NCBI GenBank assembly: GCA_027574665.1
Contig: CM050655.1
Location: 7,249,170-7,313,169, forward strand
DNA: 64,000 bases
Reading direction: 5' to 3'
Source: Rhynochetos jubatus
Lineage: Eukaryota > Chordata > Aves > Eurypygiformes > Rhynochetidae
Part shown: positions 50,201-62,100 of the stretch, piece after piece
Layout: each line of letters begins with the position of its first letter
Position numbering within the stretch: the first letter of the stretch is position 1
Made by a program: the position numbers and the translations under genes
The notes under the pieces: generated by a model
What the model was told of the DNA's origin: nothing
Databases searched by the model: none
What the model saw: only the letters and a program-made list of their open reading frames with translations

Positions 50201-53200
50201 CTGATTTTAATGGTTAGAGTTGTGGGCTTTTTAAGCAGGAAAAATGAAAAAATGAGTGCTTTTTCCATATGTTTTCATAAAGAAAGAAAATTCCTTTTGT
50301 TCTTTTTCCTTTCAACTATTGCTTAGAAAAAGCTTGATCAGGCCACAGGGATTAAAAATGTGCAATATCCAGAGAGGTGGATTTTAGGCACAGACAAAAA
50401 ATGAACAACAAAAAGTAAACTCTCACATTCAAGGCTGAGGTTTGCTTAAAACTGCAGACTTCTGACAGTGCAGCTTCTAAAGCCAAAAGGCACTAATTTC
50501 ATCACTACAGGTAGTGATTAATAAAGGAGAGGGAGAAGTAGGACTGCCTGAGTCTTTAAGGATCCCTCCTGCCCAAATTCCTATTCGTTTGGGACCCCAC
50601 CTGTGAAGCGGCTGCTCTAGTGAGCCAGGGAAAGTGGCATAAGAGCAGCTTCAAATGAAAAGGATTCTGTAGGCCAAACTTCCTGCACGAGGCACAGCTC
50701 TCCATGGATATTCTGATAAAGGAAGCCTTCAGATCTAAAAATATCCACAGAAGACACAAACAAACTCAAAAGAGAACAAAACTGATTAGCAGTTTCTGTA
50801 TTCGATTTTAAAATATGCACTGTTTAAACTGGAAGTGATGTTTTGTCAGGAAGCCAGCTTTGCAATCCCTTTTATTTCATTTTTGTGACAAAACCCAGCA
50901 GCACGTCTTTTGCAGTTCTCCCTTATTTATTAATTCCATGAATAAAAGATTTTCCTGGAGACTAATTCACCCTGACTTTTTGGCCACCAATCCTGCCCTT
51001 GTAATTCCTTTAGGAAATGGATTTCTTTCCAAATTCAAATGGCAGGACTGAAGAACACTTTAATGATGGCATGGCACACAAGTGGCACTGTTCTTTCCTG
51101 AAGAGCTGATTTACCTGCCTCAAGAACAAACCCCAGTGCTTCGATTAAGGAATTTAAATTATTCACGAGGAGAAAAAAATCCCCACATATCTCTGTCAAA
51201 TGTTGTCAGCCTTTTGCTTAGATGATGTGAATAGGCACAATAAAATAATACTGATTTTTACACCAGTTAGCACTGAAAATAAGAAGAATCACTAGTCACA
51301 GCAAACCTGGAGAAAGCCCCATGAGGGGCATAGTCAAAAAGGCACTTTCTGAGCTGGGAACGACAGAAATCCACTTTGTATCACCCTCTGACAAAAGGAG
51401 CCATCCCTCTACAGATCTCAGCACTCCAAGTTTCTGCAAACTTTGATTTTCATTTTAACAATGTGGCTATGCCAAATAACCCCGAGTAAAATGAAGAAAT
51501 CAGTGAAGTTAATGACAAGCCACACGTTCATTTCAAGAGATCCAAGATCTCAGCCCCAGTTTATTATTCTAAAATGGATAATCAACTTTTCACCTACTAT
51601 TACTCCAGGACGGCGCAGAATTTAATTCAAACACCCGTAGCCAGGAGCAGCCAGTGTCCTTCAGATCAATGCACAACCCTACAACAGACCATCATGGAAT
51701 AACCTGACAATGGGAAATTTCTGTAAAACCCGGCAGTTTCATCAGCATTAAATAGGCTCTCGAATGAGTTAGTACCTTTTCTCAAAAGCCACAGGAATTG
51801 GTGCTAGAAAACTGAAGCATAAAATGTTTTTCTGTGCAATAAAATTGAAATAAGGAAGGCAGGCATTTATCACCTTCCCTCTCAACTGAAAGTCAATGGA
51901 CTCCCAAAATCTTGTTTAAAAACATCTTCCCTCCATGTTCGATGAGAGGAGGGCCGCTGAGCTCCTGCCTGACCACAGCAGAGAACTGTCACACTTCAAT
52001 CCCAGAGCTGCTAGCACCTCCCGATTCAAGTCACTGTCAGGAGGGATGTCTGAAAGTGCATGCAGCTGGCCCCGTATTTGCTCTAAGCAGCACCTCAGCT
52101 CAGCTTTTGCTTGCTCTCCTTTTCAAAGAGACTGGGTTAGCACTCTCCTCCTCTGGCACAACTTTTGTGACCTCAGCTCTTTGCATCTGAAAGCCATAAT
52201 CCTGTGGTCTCATATTCAGGATTTGATGCTCAACATTAATTCCAGGCGGCTTTCATTCATCTAGTGACACCTGTGCCTCTTGACTGGAGGTTGCTACCGT
52301 CCTTTTGCACATGTATCTGATCGCTTTTTAGTTCAGGACTACTTTTGCGCTGCTAAAGAACGCAGATCTAACCATGCTAGGCCAGCCGTGGAGTCGGTAT
52401 TTCAACTCCAGGTACCTAAGTGAAAGATACAGCACCCTATTTGTCATATCTTGGTTTTACACGTGCTACTACAGGAACCTTTGTCACTAGGACAAAGGCC
52501 AAAGTAAAGTGAATGTGAGATAAACATTCACTTAGAGCACAACTAATAGGGTTCCTTAGGGATTAAGTCAGGAAATTGGAAAACAGAGCATGAGAGAATA
52601 TATTATTAAATAATGCATTTCTCTCAGCGTGTGACTAAAATAGAACTGAAATCGATAAACAAAGCTCTAGATACCACCAAGCAGTATGTGAAAAAAATTC
52701 AGCAACTCTAAGTACTGCACAATCTCAGTTAATTATAGCAGACTCCTTCACCTCAATGTTTCAATTTTAATCTACCTATTGTATAATCTGTAGATGGAAA
52801 AAATATCATGATTAAATTAGACCCCATAAACACTCCCAGAAGATGATGTATCAGCATAATTTAAAGGATCAGAACTGAAAATTAAAGCTTAGTTTTCTAT
52901 TATCAGAGCTCCAATGTTTTTGTATGAATAAATGTCAGACTGCACCAGCATACACTGGTTACCAAGGATATTCTGGGCTCTGTCATGAAGCTGCTCCCTG
53001 TAGCAAGGATTAAACGCTGGCTCCATAAAAGTCAACAGCACAAGGGTTTTTCCCTTCATGCTTCTAAAGGTGCAGTCCAGAAGTAGTGAAAGTATGAAGC
53101 ACCATAGCAATTGATCTCACATCGGGAGTCATTTTTCTTCCGGAGATTCTTAACCAATGGAGTAACAAAATAATGGAAAAATAAGTCCTCCAATATAATG

Positions 53201-55624
53201 TGATTTCAAGAAGCCTCTGATAATCTCTGTATCACCTGTAATTACAAATTATTTAATATCTGCAGCCCTTATCCACTCTCAACCTACAGTGCTAACCCTG
53301 CAGATGTATGGTCCAAGTCTAAATGATAGCCCATATGCCATATTTTGAACAGCGAGTGAGCGTGGAAGAGACAGGTAAGTGCTAACGGGATTTTCAGAAC
53401 TGTTTTCAATCAGGACTTCTATCCAATCTAATTAGAAAATCCTACTTAGCACCTATCCGCAGTGTCAGCTTCTTGAATTTCTAAAAAGAGCCACATGACC
53501 AAACGTTAGGATACCTGTGATGTACTTAGCTCATGTTTAATTTCCAATGAAACACACAAGAATCAATCTATGTATTACTAACTAATTACAAAACGTCAAT
53601 GAACTGTGAGCTCAGGGCCAAGCGGAAAGGTATCATATCAAAAATGCTCGTATATGTCTTTTCTCAGCCATGGAACTTTCAGCAGAACTAACAGAAGACA
53701 GGGGACAGCAGTGATTAAAGAACCCCCACCATGCTATGGCCAGTTGACTTTAAGTGTTTAATTTCCACCTTCAGGGTATTAGAAAAACAAACTTTTGTGG
53801 ATTTACCAATGGTTCCATACTCGAGCTCAAAGTGGCTGTTTCATAACCGCAGATTGTGACAAAGCCATCAGCTGTGTGATTTCTGGCATTCAGCACCATA
53901 TCACTCTGAAAGGTCCTGTGTGTGGCCCACGTCTCTTCCTAAGCATCTATTTCGCTACTACTGGGAAAGGAAGTACACAATAATTTGTTACAGGAAGTTA
54001 ATTGTTTTAACTGCTTATCTTGCCTTTAAAACAAGCATTAAAGACCAGAAACCCTGCTGGATTATTAGCAACTTCTGACTTTAACCAACACCATGTAGGC
54101 CCTAACCGAGCCCAGTCACCCAAGGGAGCATCAGCTTCAGGTGAGAGCTCAGGGTTCAACATAAGCTCTTCCTGTCTCTGAAGTCCGCCTCTCATACGGT
54201 TTTTGTCAGCATCATCATAAAAGCTATACTTGGCTTTCAGTCTGGATGCCTACAGTCTGTTATTCTTACCTTATTTAGAAACTGAAGTTTGCACTTCAGA
54301 AACACTGCACTTGCCTGGATATGGACTAAATTGATGTAAGGAAAAGGGGGTCAAGATGGGATTATGTAAGAAAAGCATATAGTCAACTAATTCTTAAGTC
54401 TTTTCACATCTCCCTCACACTGCTCTGCCAGCCTCAAGCAGCTTCTGCCCTCTTTACAGTTACTCAGTGTTATCAGGCCATTATAAAGGATCTGGGGAGA
54501 AAAGGAATCAGTACCTGACATCATTAATTGAGATCTACCATTCTCCTAGTTCCTCAAAATAAGCATGATTTTAACTCTATTCTTCATTACAGTACCTCAG
54601 CAGGAAATAAAGTAGTAACCGTGGCACAACTCAGGGTAATAGACTTCCAGAAAAAGGCAAACCTAGTGATTTATCTAAATAAGAGAAGGAGTTTCAGTTC
54701 TGCAAACAGATTTTCAAAACCACCTACCTGTCTTGTGGCACAGCGTGGCCAGTGGCTGCAGAAGCCAGCCTTGGGAAATGGGCAGTAGCAGAAAGTCAAA
54801 GCCCTTACAAACCACAAGTGGGTTTACAGACCTGTGTCACACAGGCACCTCCAAGATCCGCACAGAAGGAAAGAGAATAAAAATACAAAAAATAGCAAAG
54901 AGTCATTCTGGGGGACAAGAAGGGTCAGGAAAGCTCCCAGACGCACCATAGGCAATGAGTGCACTCCTCAGGACTTGGCCTGTGCACTACAGTCCAGGTT
55001 TAAATAGCACAGGCCCCTGTATGGGATCACTGCACTCATTTGAGTGGTCTCCTCCAGGACATGGGTTGACAGTGCTCCTGTACCACCACATCAGCAGGGC
55101 CAGGGCAAGTCCTGCAACACCCATTTCAGAGACAACACTAAGGCATTCATATACATGTTTTGTTCAGAAGAGCACCTGCAATGTGCTTTGGCAGTGTTCC
55201 AGAGCAACCAAATCTCCCTTTTTCACTGCTAAGAAAGCAGAGATAAGCACCATGAAGGGTCTCTCCAGTTTTCTTGGGCACTTGCAAGGAATAGAGAAAT
55301 GGTACATTGCCTCTTGATCACAAACACCAGTCAGTTTTTGACAGCGTCAGCACAGCTTCCAGCTCTCTAAGTAAGAAGCAGCTTTATCGTCTGCAGCATG
55401 AAAGAAGGATGTCAGGATTCTGCTCATGACTAATGACTTCATGCTGTAATGCTTCAGGACTACACCTTGAGTTAAATAACTTCAGAAAATTAATTGAAGA
55501 GTTATCCAAGCAAGAAGAGGGTGAAAAGCTTCCCGACTGCATCCTGCACTTCTAGATGCACATCAATATTTGCCTCAGTGTCTCCCTTGAGCTTGTAACC
55601 TCTGGTGTTGTGAGATGTGGACAC
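47280..55624. other. Unannotated non-coding stretch
   Basis: No recognised gene is seen. Features inside are a G9 run at 47485-47493, a perfect cAMP-response-element palindrome at 48890-48897, and a weak exon-like arrangement on the minus strand between 48560 and 49080. The remainder shows only short overlapping frames. Confidence 0.5.
48890..48897. promoter_or_regulatory. Perfect CRE palindrome (TGACGTCA)
   Basis: The full 8-bp CREB/ATF consensus is present, continuing as TGACGTCACATG. About one chance occurrence is expected in a window this size, somewhat fewer given CpG depletion. It is listed as a sequence match only. No promoter or transcription start is evident nearby. Confidence 0.2.
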
Positions 55625-55664
55625 GGAGGGAGAGGGGAAGGAAAAAAAGAAGAAGAAAAAAGAA
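55625..55664 (+). repeat. Uninterrupted 40-base polypurine tract
   Basis: All 40 bases are A or G, beginning GGAGGGAGAGGGGAAGG and continuing with GAA-type units. Read on the minus strand it is a strong polypyrimidine tract followed, 24 bases later, by CCAG, so it resembles a 3' splice-site region. Confidence 0.9.
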
Positions 55665-56770
55665 TCACCTGAAAAGAGAGAGAAATAACTGGGGAAATTA
55701 CAAAGCTGGTTTGTGCAGTAAAAAGCCCAGTGTATAGAATCGATTGATGCTTTCAATACAAGGGAACAAGGGTCTCATTTCAGCTGCTGATCAGTTTAGA
55801 TTTAAAGCCACAATAAAAAAGGCTATGTGCTGTGGTTGCACCTCTTGATTATGCAGAAAGGTTTCTACTTAAGAATCTTTGATTCCTTGAGACAGACTCA
55901 TTATACTTGGTGATTTCTGACCTGATGAGCACAATTCAGACAAAGTTCACAATCAGAGATGACAATAAATGTCACACATTAGTAGACTTTTATGTCAACA
56001 ATGCCTCCATCTCACAAAATTTAATTCATTGAGAATAACTTTTTGAAAGTATATGGCCTTGAAAACAAGGCAAACAGAAGAAAACTCTCAACTACAAAAA
56101 GAGAAAAGTAAAGTTTAAGGGAAGATCAGTAGTTACAGGCACACACATTTCACAAGACAAAAAGGAATACATTCAGGTAGAAAGAACAGCAGGTGCCAAC
56201 ACTGACTGCGGAGCTGTAGCTTATTTGTAACTGTCTCATTCAATGAAAAGCCAAGAGTTGCCCTTCTCTGATCCCTGGATCCTATCAACAGCTGACGCTG
56301 ACTCATGGCATTACCAGAGACTGCTTGTATCAGGATAGCTCTCATTTATCTTCTCTGCCATCAAAAACTTGTTTGTGAAGATCCCAAAACAAAATTTGGC
56401 AGAGAAACTGAGTCAGAATTAAAACAGCTTGTGGGATAAATTCTTCCCCTTCCAACAGAGAACACTTATTTTAGACAACAGTAGGTGCTGAGTAACTATT
56501 ATTATTGAAAGGAGGATTTCTGCTCTCTGGAGTGCAAAAATCACAGTTGTTCTGGGACCAAGAGAGACATTCTCCACTACAGTCATGCAGGACACAAAGT
56601 TATGTCCTCCTGGACCTGATTTCCAATGAACACCATCACTACACTGTCGCCAGTCACGTGAAATGTAAAAGCTGGTTGTCATCCCTGACAACATCTTTAA
56701 TAGGTCTGTGATCACTACTTGCATGCCTCAGTTTCTTCCTTCTGCCTTACACTGTTTAGGAGGGCTAATA
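55665..56770. other. Unannotated non-coding stretch
   Basis: Nothing is recognised between the polypurine tract and the CR1 3' terminus apart from a short purine-rich patch at 55671-55686. Confidence 0.55.
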
Positions 56771-57180
56771 ATCATAGAATCCTAGAATGGTTTGGGTCGG
56801 AAGGGACCTTAAAGCTCATCCAGTTCCAACCCCCTGCCATGGGCAGGGACACCCTCCACTAGCCCAGGTTGCTCCAAGCCTCATCCAGCCTGGCCTTGGA
56901 CACTTCCAGGGATGGGGCACCCACAGCTACTCTGGGCAGCCTGTCCCACTGCCTCACCACCCTCTCTGTGACTAACTGATATCCAATATCTGCTGATATC
57001 CAATCTAAATCTCCCCGCTTTCAATTTAAACCCGTTACCCCTTGTCCTGTCACTACAGGCCCTTGTAAGAAGTCCCCCCCAGCTTCCTTGTAGCCTCTTC
57101 AGGCACTGGAAGGTGCTATAAGGTCTCCCTGGAGCCTTCTATTCTCCAGGCTGAACAAGCCCAATTCTCCCAGCCTTTAG
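56771..57180 (-). mobile_element. CR1 LINE, 5'-truncated 3' end
   Basis: This is a well-preserved CR1 3' end on the minus strand. The plus-strand left edge (ATCATAGAATCCTAGAATGG) is the complement of the CR1 terminus with its octamer-type repeat. It is followed by the classic avian CR1 blocks CTGCCATGGGCAGGGACACC, CTTCCAGGGATGGGGCACCC, CCTTGTCCTGTCACTACAGG and CTTCTATTCTCCAGGCTGAA. Reading frames are broken, so only 3'-terminal sequence survives and it encodes nothing. A local duplication of CTGATATCCAAT (56976-56987 and 56993-57004) interrupts the consensus order. Sequence quality suggests this is the youngest of the four copies, although no divergence value was calculated. Confidence 0.97.
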
Positions 57181-59154
57181 TGCTTAGTCCATAACGGGCT
57201 AAACACTTTGCTTGAGGTAAGATCTTAATGTGAGTGTGGTGTGTGATAGACTATTGGGACATACTGTGGGGCCCTCCATGCTCAGGAAAGATCTTACGGT
57301 CTGCACATGATCAATCAACCCATATTCCTTCCCCTTCTCTCCTGGAAAAAGGAACAAAGGACATATGCAAAGTATATTCTGTTTTTTAAAGATCAAAACA
57401 AGAGGATGGATTTCAGCAGCAGAGGCATTATGGCCTCCTCTCTCAGGGCATTTGCAGAGTCCTTAATACTCTGACCAAAGACACCCACCCCGTACCACCA
57501 GATAGCAAATATGAGCTGGCCTGTACACAGAGAAAAATGGCTCATCTAGATGTAGTTCCTTGCTACAAACCCTGATTCTCCTTATGGATAAGGGAAACTC
57601 AGTCAGAGTTGGTTTGGCTCTTTCTGGAGCCCTGAGAGGAGACTTGGTGACACCACATAACATGTAGCAGGAATGTCAAAGGAACTGGGCAGAGGGTAAT
57701 TCACCTTGCAGTAAAAGCCACACCAGGCCAGCTCTGTGGGGTGTTATTTAAAGAGGTTTTAAAGGTAGAGCTCTGATCAAGAACTTGCAGGAAAAGTTAA
57801 ACATCCCTCTTCATCTCTGCACTCAGACTACACCTAAACGTGGCAAATTCTTCCTGCGTAACATCCCTAAGATATGAACTTGCAGGATCACAGTCCAAAT
57901 CCTCAACCAAGGAGGATTCAGTGTTGAATTCAACATTCATTTGTCTATTGGAGACATCCTCCTCCTTGTTTGGTACATGCAAAGACTCTTCCTCACCTGT
58001 CACTGACTCGCATCACACTTTATCTCCTCTTGTTTCCACTCCTCCAGCACAAACGTATGCTACTTGTTTTCACTTCCAAGGCCTTTGCAAAGCTATCCTT
58101 TCCTTCCCATCAACTCTTACACAAACTTCCCGTCTGGCAACCATTTCTTCAAAGGCGTTAGCAGCCTGGGGGCTGCATACGCACAGTGGGCCCAAGAAGC
58201 AAATACCCTGCTCAGACAGAGCAAAGCTGGGATACTTCCAGAGCCAAGAGCACCGATTACCTCAGCTACTTCTAACGTCCCAGAAGGTCGTGCACTGGGT
58301 GATGATCTTGCCCATGGCGGGAGAAGGAATCAGCTCCACCTTTACCCCAACAACTCTCCAGCAGTACTCCACTGAGGCCACTTCTGCCCAGGGTCCATGC
58401 AGGACCACTTGCAAAATCTTTTTTTGCCTTGGCTATAGCATTCTCTCAAGTTTTTCCTTCAATACAGCCATAAATCTGTCTGATATTCCTCCCTGGGTAA
58501 CATGTTGATTGCCATGGTATTCCCCCAGACTTGACCTTGGGTTTTTGAGTTTACGGCAATGGACTCTACAGCAAATTCAGCTTTAACTTCACTGTAGCAT
58601 ACAGAGCATTTATAAATATCGGGTCAAGAGAGATGGCAGGGCACCTCCCAATCACAAAAATTAACATTTAAAGTAACATTCAGAATCAGGTTTAAAATTC
58701 TGGAAAGATTCACAGATAACAGCGAGGTTGAAGTGTTAGTCCAGGCAGCGGAGAGCTCTGTAATGATCTGCAATAATCAGATGATGCAAAGCCCAGCACA
58801 TGGCATCAGGGCCAGGCAGCCAGCACAGACTCTGGGCATCACCCTCCCCAGACTGCATCCCCATCTGCTGTCAGTTGGCCACTAGCCGCAGCCTCTCCCG
58901 AGCACAGAACCATCTGAAACAAATGCTCGCAAATAGCATGTTTTATTTCCAGTATCTACTTTGTTCTTCAAAGTTGTTCAGGTTCCAGACAGGTAAGCTG
59001 GAGGCAAATGTTGACAAGTGAGCGCCTGGCAGAATATTAACACTGAAATGCCCCAGGTGACTCAAAGATGCGTAGGCTGTGTACAATTCCCCACAGAAGT
59101 GTATAGGAAAACTGCTGATTTCTAATATAATAATTTGTAAGGTTTAAATGAATT
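57181..59154. other. Unannotated stretch containing the longest open frame
   Basis: A 222-codon open frame (57840-58508, plus) lies here. It opens at GTG, is rich in Ser, Thr and Leu, and has no domain, signal peptide or membrane pattern I recognise. The opposite strand is also partly open (57797-58003). I consider it non-coding by default. Confidence 0.45.
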
Positions 59155-59170
59155 AAAAAAAAAAAAAAAA
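59155..59170 (+). repeat. A16 homopolymer
   Basis: Sixteen A are followed by CCAAACAAACCAC. It could be the poly(A) end of a plus-strand retroposed sequence, but the upstream AT-rich DNA has no recognisable gene or SINE body. Confidence 0.95.
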
Positions 59171-62100
59171 CCAAACAAACCACATCTACAATTGCCAAGT
59201 CAGAGTGTCTGTTTATATTCGCTCTAACATCACAAATGAGCAACTGGCAAAAATGGTTTTTTTCCTAAAGTTCAGGAACCTAACATTCCTAGCCAGGAAG
59301 CTAATCTTGACCTCACTGAGTAAAAAGAGTTTTTGCTGTAGTCACTGATTTAATATCAACAGGACACATCTGGCAAAGGGCAAAATAAAGAAAAAAAAAT
59401 TGCCTTAATTTTAAAATTTGCATAATGGCCTGAGATAGCACCCTAATTTTCAAAAGCATCAACTTCTGCAATATTCAACTACAGAGCTTTCAAACATTTG
59501 TTTCCAACTTAACAGAGCTTTTGGAAAGATCTTTACCACTCCCCATTCAAGAAGTAATTCAAATAATGACAGTTCTATTCTTCCCTTAATCCTGAGGAGA
59601 AAGTTTGAAAAACTCACCATCAACAGAAATAAACACCAAGTAGATCTTTTACCTATTATAATCCATCCAGTCTGATCCCCATGTCGTATTTGCCAGCATC
59701 TCTAGAGCAGTTTAGTATGAGCAGTAATCACAGACAAGGCCGAAAGCTGTTTTTCTGGCAAATTTCTGTTTCAATGCAGAAAATGTAGAGGACTCAAAGG
59801 AAGAACAACTGCTACACTTGGTGTGGATATGCTCTTCATGTTCTAATTTTTCTATTCTATGGTTTTAATAGGTGCTAAAACAACAGCATAGCCGCCTAGC
59901 AGCCTAGACCCTCACACCAGTTATTATATTGTCTGCTAACATTCATCACGTACTGTGAGTAACAAGAGAAGGATTAGCCACCTTTTTTTTTTATGAGAAA
60001 AAAACCCAGAACTGCTTAATAACTTACATTAAGTTCCTGGTGTGGAAACTGCTGCAGTAAAACTTAACGGTGGGAAAAGAATTCTGCAAGACTCAACACA
60101 AGAATGATTTTGTTTGAAGCTGCTGGATAAATTCGTCTTTACATTTCATAGCAAGATAATGAATGAGGAATGAAGCACATTTGTCTCTGTGTTTCCCAAC
60201 ATAGCAAATGTCTCAGAGAGCAGTTGTACTACCGACAGCACTAGAAAATTACAAATTTCAAAATGAAATGTGTCTTACCGTCACATAACAGAGTGGATAC
60301 CACAGCAGAGAAGGCATTATCTCAACTGTATTTAAATCACAGATTTCACTGCTATCCTATTCATTCTCAGCAACGAGCTGCACACATACCAAAGCTTCTG
60401 ACAACCAAATACCGATTCCTTCTCTCGCCTCACTGTTCAACAATTGCAAAATAGGAGTTTGGGGCACAGTTGCACTTATGTTGCTTTTCCACTGAACTGA
60501 GAAGAGTCTAAAAGGGAACAAGCCATGATGTTTTACACGAGGAGCAGGAACCTCAGATTTGAATCCAAGGAGAGCTGAGAGATGACAGTTGTGGCGGTGG
60601 AGGGAAGATAAGCATTGCTGTGGCATAACATTCTCTGGAGCTATTACCACGGAAAGCCCCAGTGACAGAAAAATGCAAAGTTGCTTTGGACCTAGCAGTT
60701 ATGCCTGAGAGTGACACAACAGCCTAATTAACTGCATTTAAAATGCAGTCAGTCTAGGGGTTTAAAAAGTCAAGTTAAATCTCCCAGGGCCCAGAAGGAA
60801 GGACTGTGCCAGGATTCACTGAATAACCTTCCCGTTTTTCCACCAGGTTAGCGGGCAGCAGCAGCAGTGCTGCTCAGGCCTGTCTCCCACGGCTTGCGTC
60901 TCCCGCACACAAGCAGATTTTATCCCCCCTTACAAGGCAGTCACTGCAGTGTTCCCTGCAAATTCGTTTCTCCACCACCCCAACAGGGCTGGGGGTACTC
61001 ATTCATCTGGGGACAGGTGGGAGCAGCTGTATTAGTGCCTGTATAAAGCTGGTAGCAGCACCGCTCTGATTCTGCTGCTCTGCACCACATGGGATGCTGT
61101 AGGTAGAAGCTGGAGTTTCTGTATGTGTGTTACATGTAAAAGCAGTTGCATTAACCTTCCCTTTTAATCATTTGATCGAATACAGCAACTCAGAGACAAA
61201 ACAGACGAGGCTGTATGTTCTCTTTTGTTCAGAAGCTGGGTCTTCTCTGAGCCACGTTACACACAGAATGTACGTGGGTTAACCAGGAGCGAGGAGTCTT
61301 TGTGAAGCCCTGTAACAACGTTGCACAGCCCACAGATCCACTACACCTGGCAGGGTTAAAGCAGTGCAGCAGTTCAGATGAAGGCAAAAAAGTAAGCAGA
61401 GGGGTGAGAGATTTTCTTGGCAAAGAACCCTGAATTTAGCACTCCCCGGGCTCTCCCAGTGTTACTCTGGGCTAGAGAGAAGGAAGCTTCTTGCACTCAT
61501 CAACCTGCTGTCTCACAGCACTATGCTTTGGCCAGCATGTGCACGTTTGTTAGGCGCCATCATACCCCAAAACGACGCGGCAGAACGTAGGACACTGCAA
61601 CGCAGACATAGCTGGCTGACACACGATCCTGTTTTTTCTCTCAATGCTTCGCAAGGAAAGCTGTGCCACCCTGGAGTTCCACGCTGACACGAGACTGAGG
61701 TTTGCTGTACCACAGACTGTTTTGCCTCCCGTTGCCCCTCTGGATTTTACAGTATCAGCAATGCCTACAGCAAATACAGCAGCAAGACTGCTCATCACTA
61801 CACTGGGAGACAGACACTACCCAGTTTACTCAGGATGACTCCAACAGGGCACCCGTGCAGGCCCCCTGAGCTTTTCCCTTCTACCTTATCAGCACCATGG
61901 AGCAGCAACCGGTTTGGCTCAGCTTTTCACTCCCGATAAAAAGTGCAGGATGACGGCATGTAGGCTTTTACAAGTGGATTATGGACCTGATGTAAAATGC
62001 TACAGCTTACTTCTGTGATTCCAGACGGTTCCAGCACACACTTGTTAAACCTCGCAGCAACTGCTTATGCTGCGGTGGAGGTCCACAGGGAACATAAATT

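Noticed and set aside
56787..56975. Plus-strand 62-codon Pro/His-rich frame
   Set aside because: It lies wholly within the CR1 3' end in antisense and is a translation artefact.
59155..59170. Poly(A) end of a processed pseudogene or SINE
   Set aside because: The sequence upstream is AT-rich and shows no gene, SINE promoter boxes or target-site duplication that I could identify.
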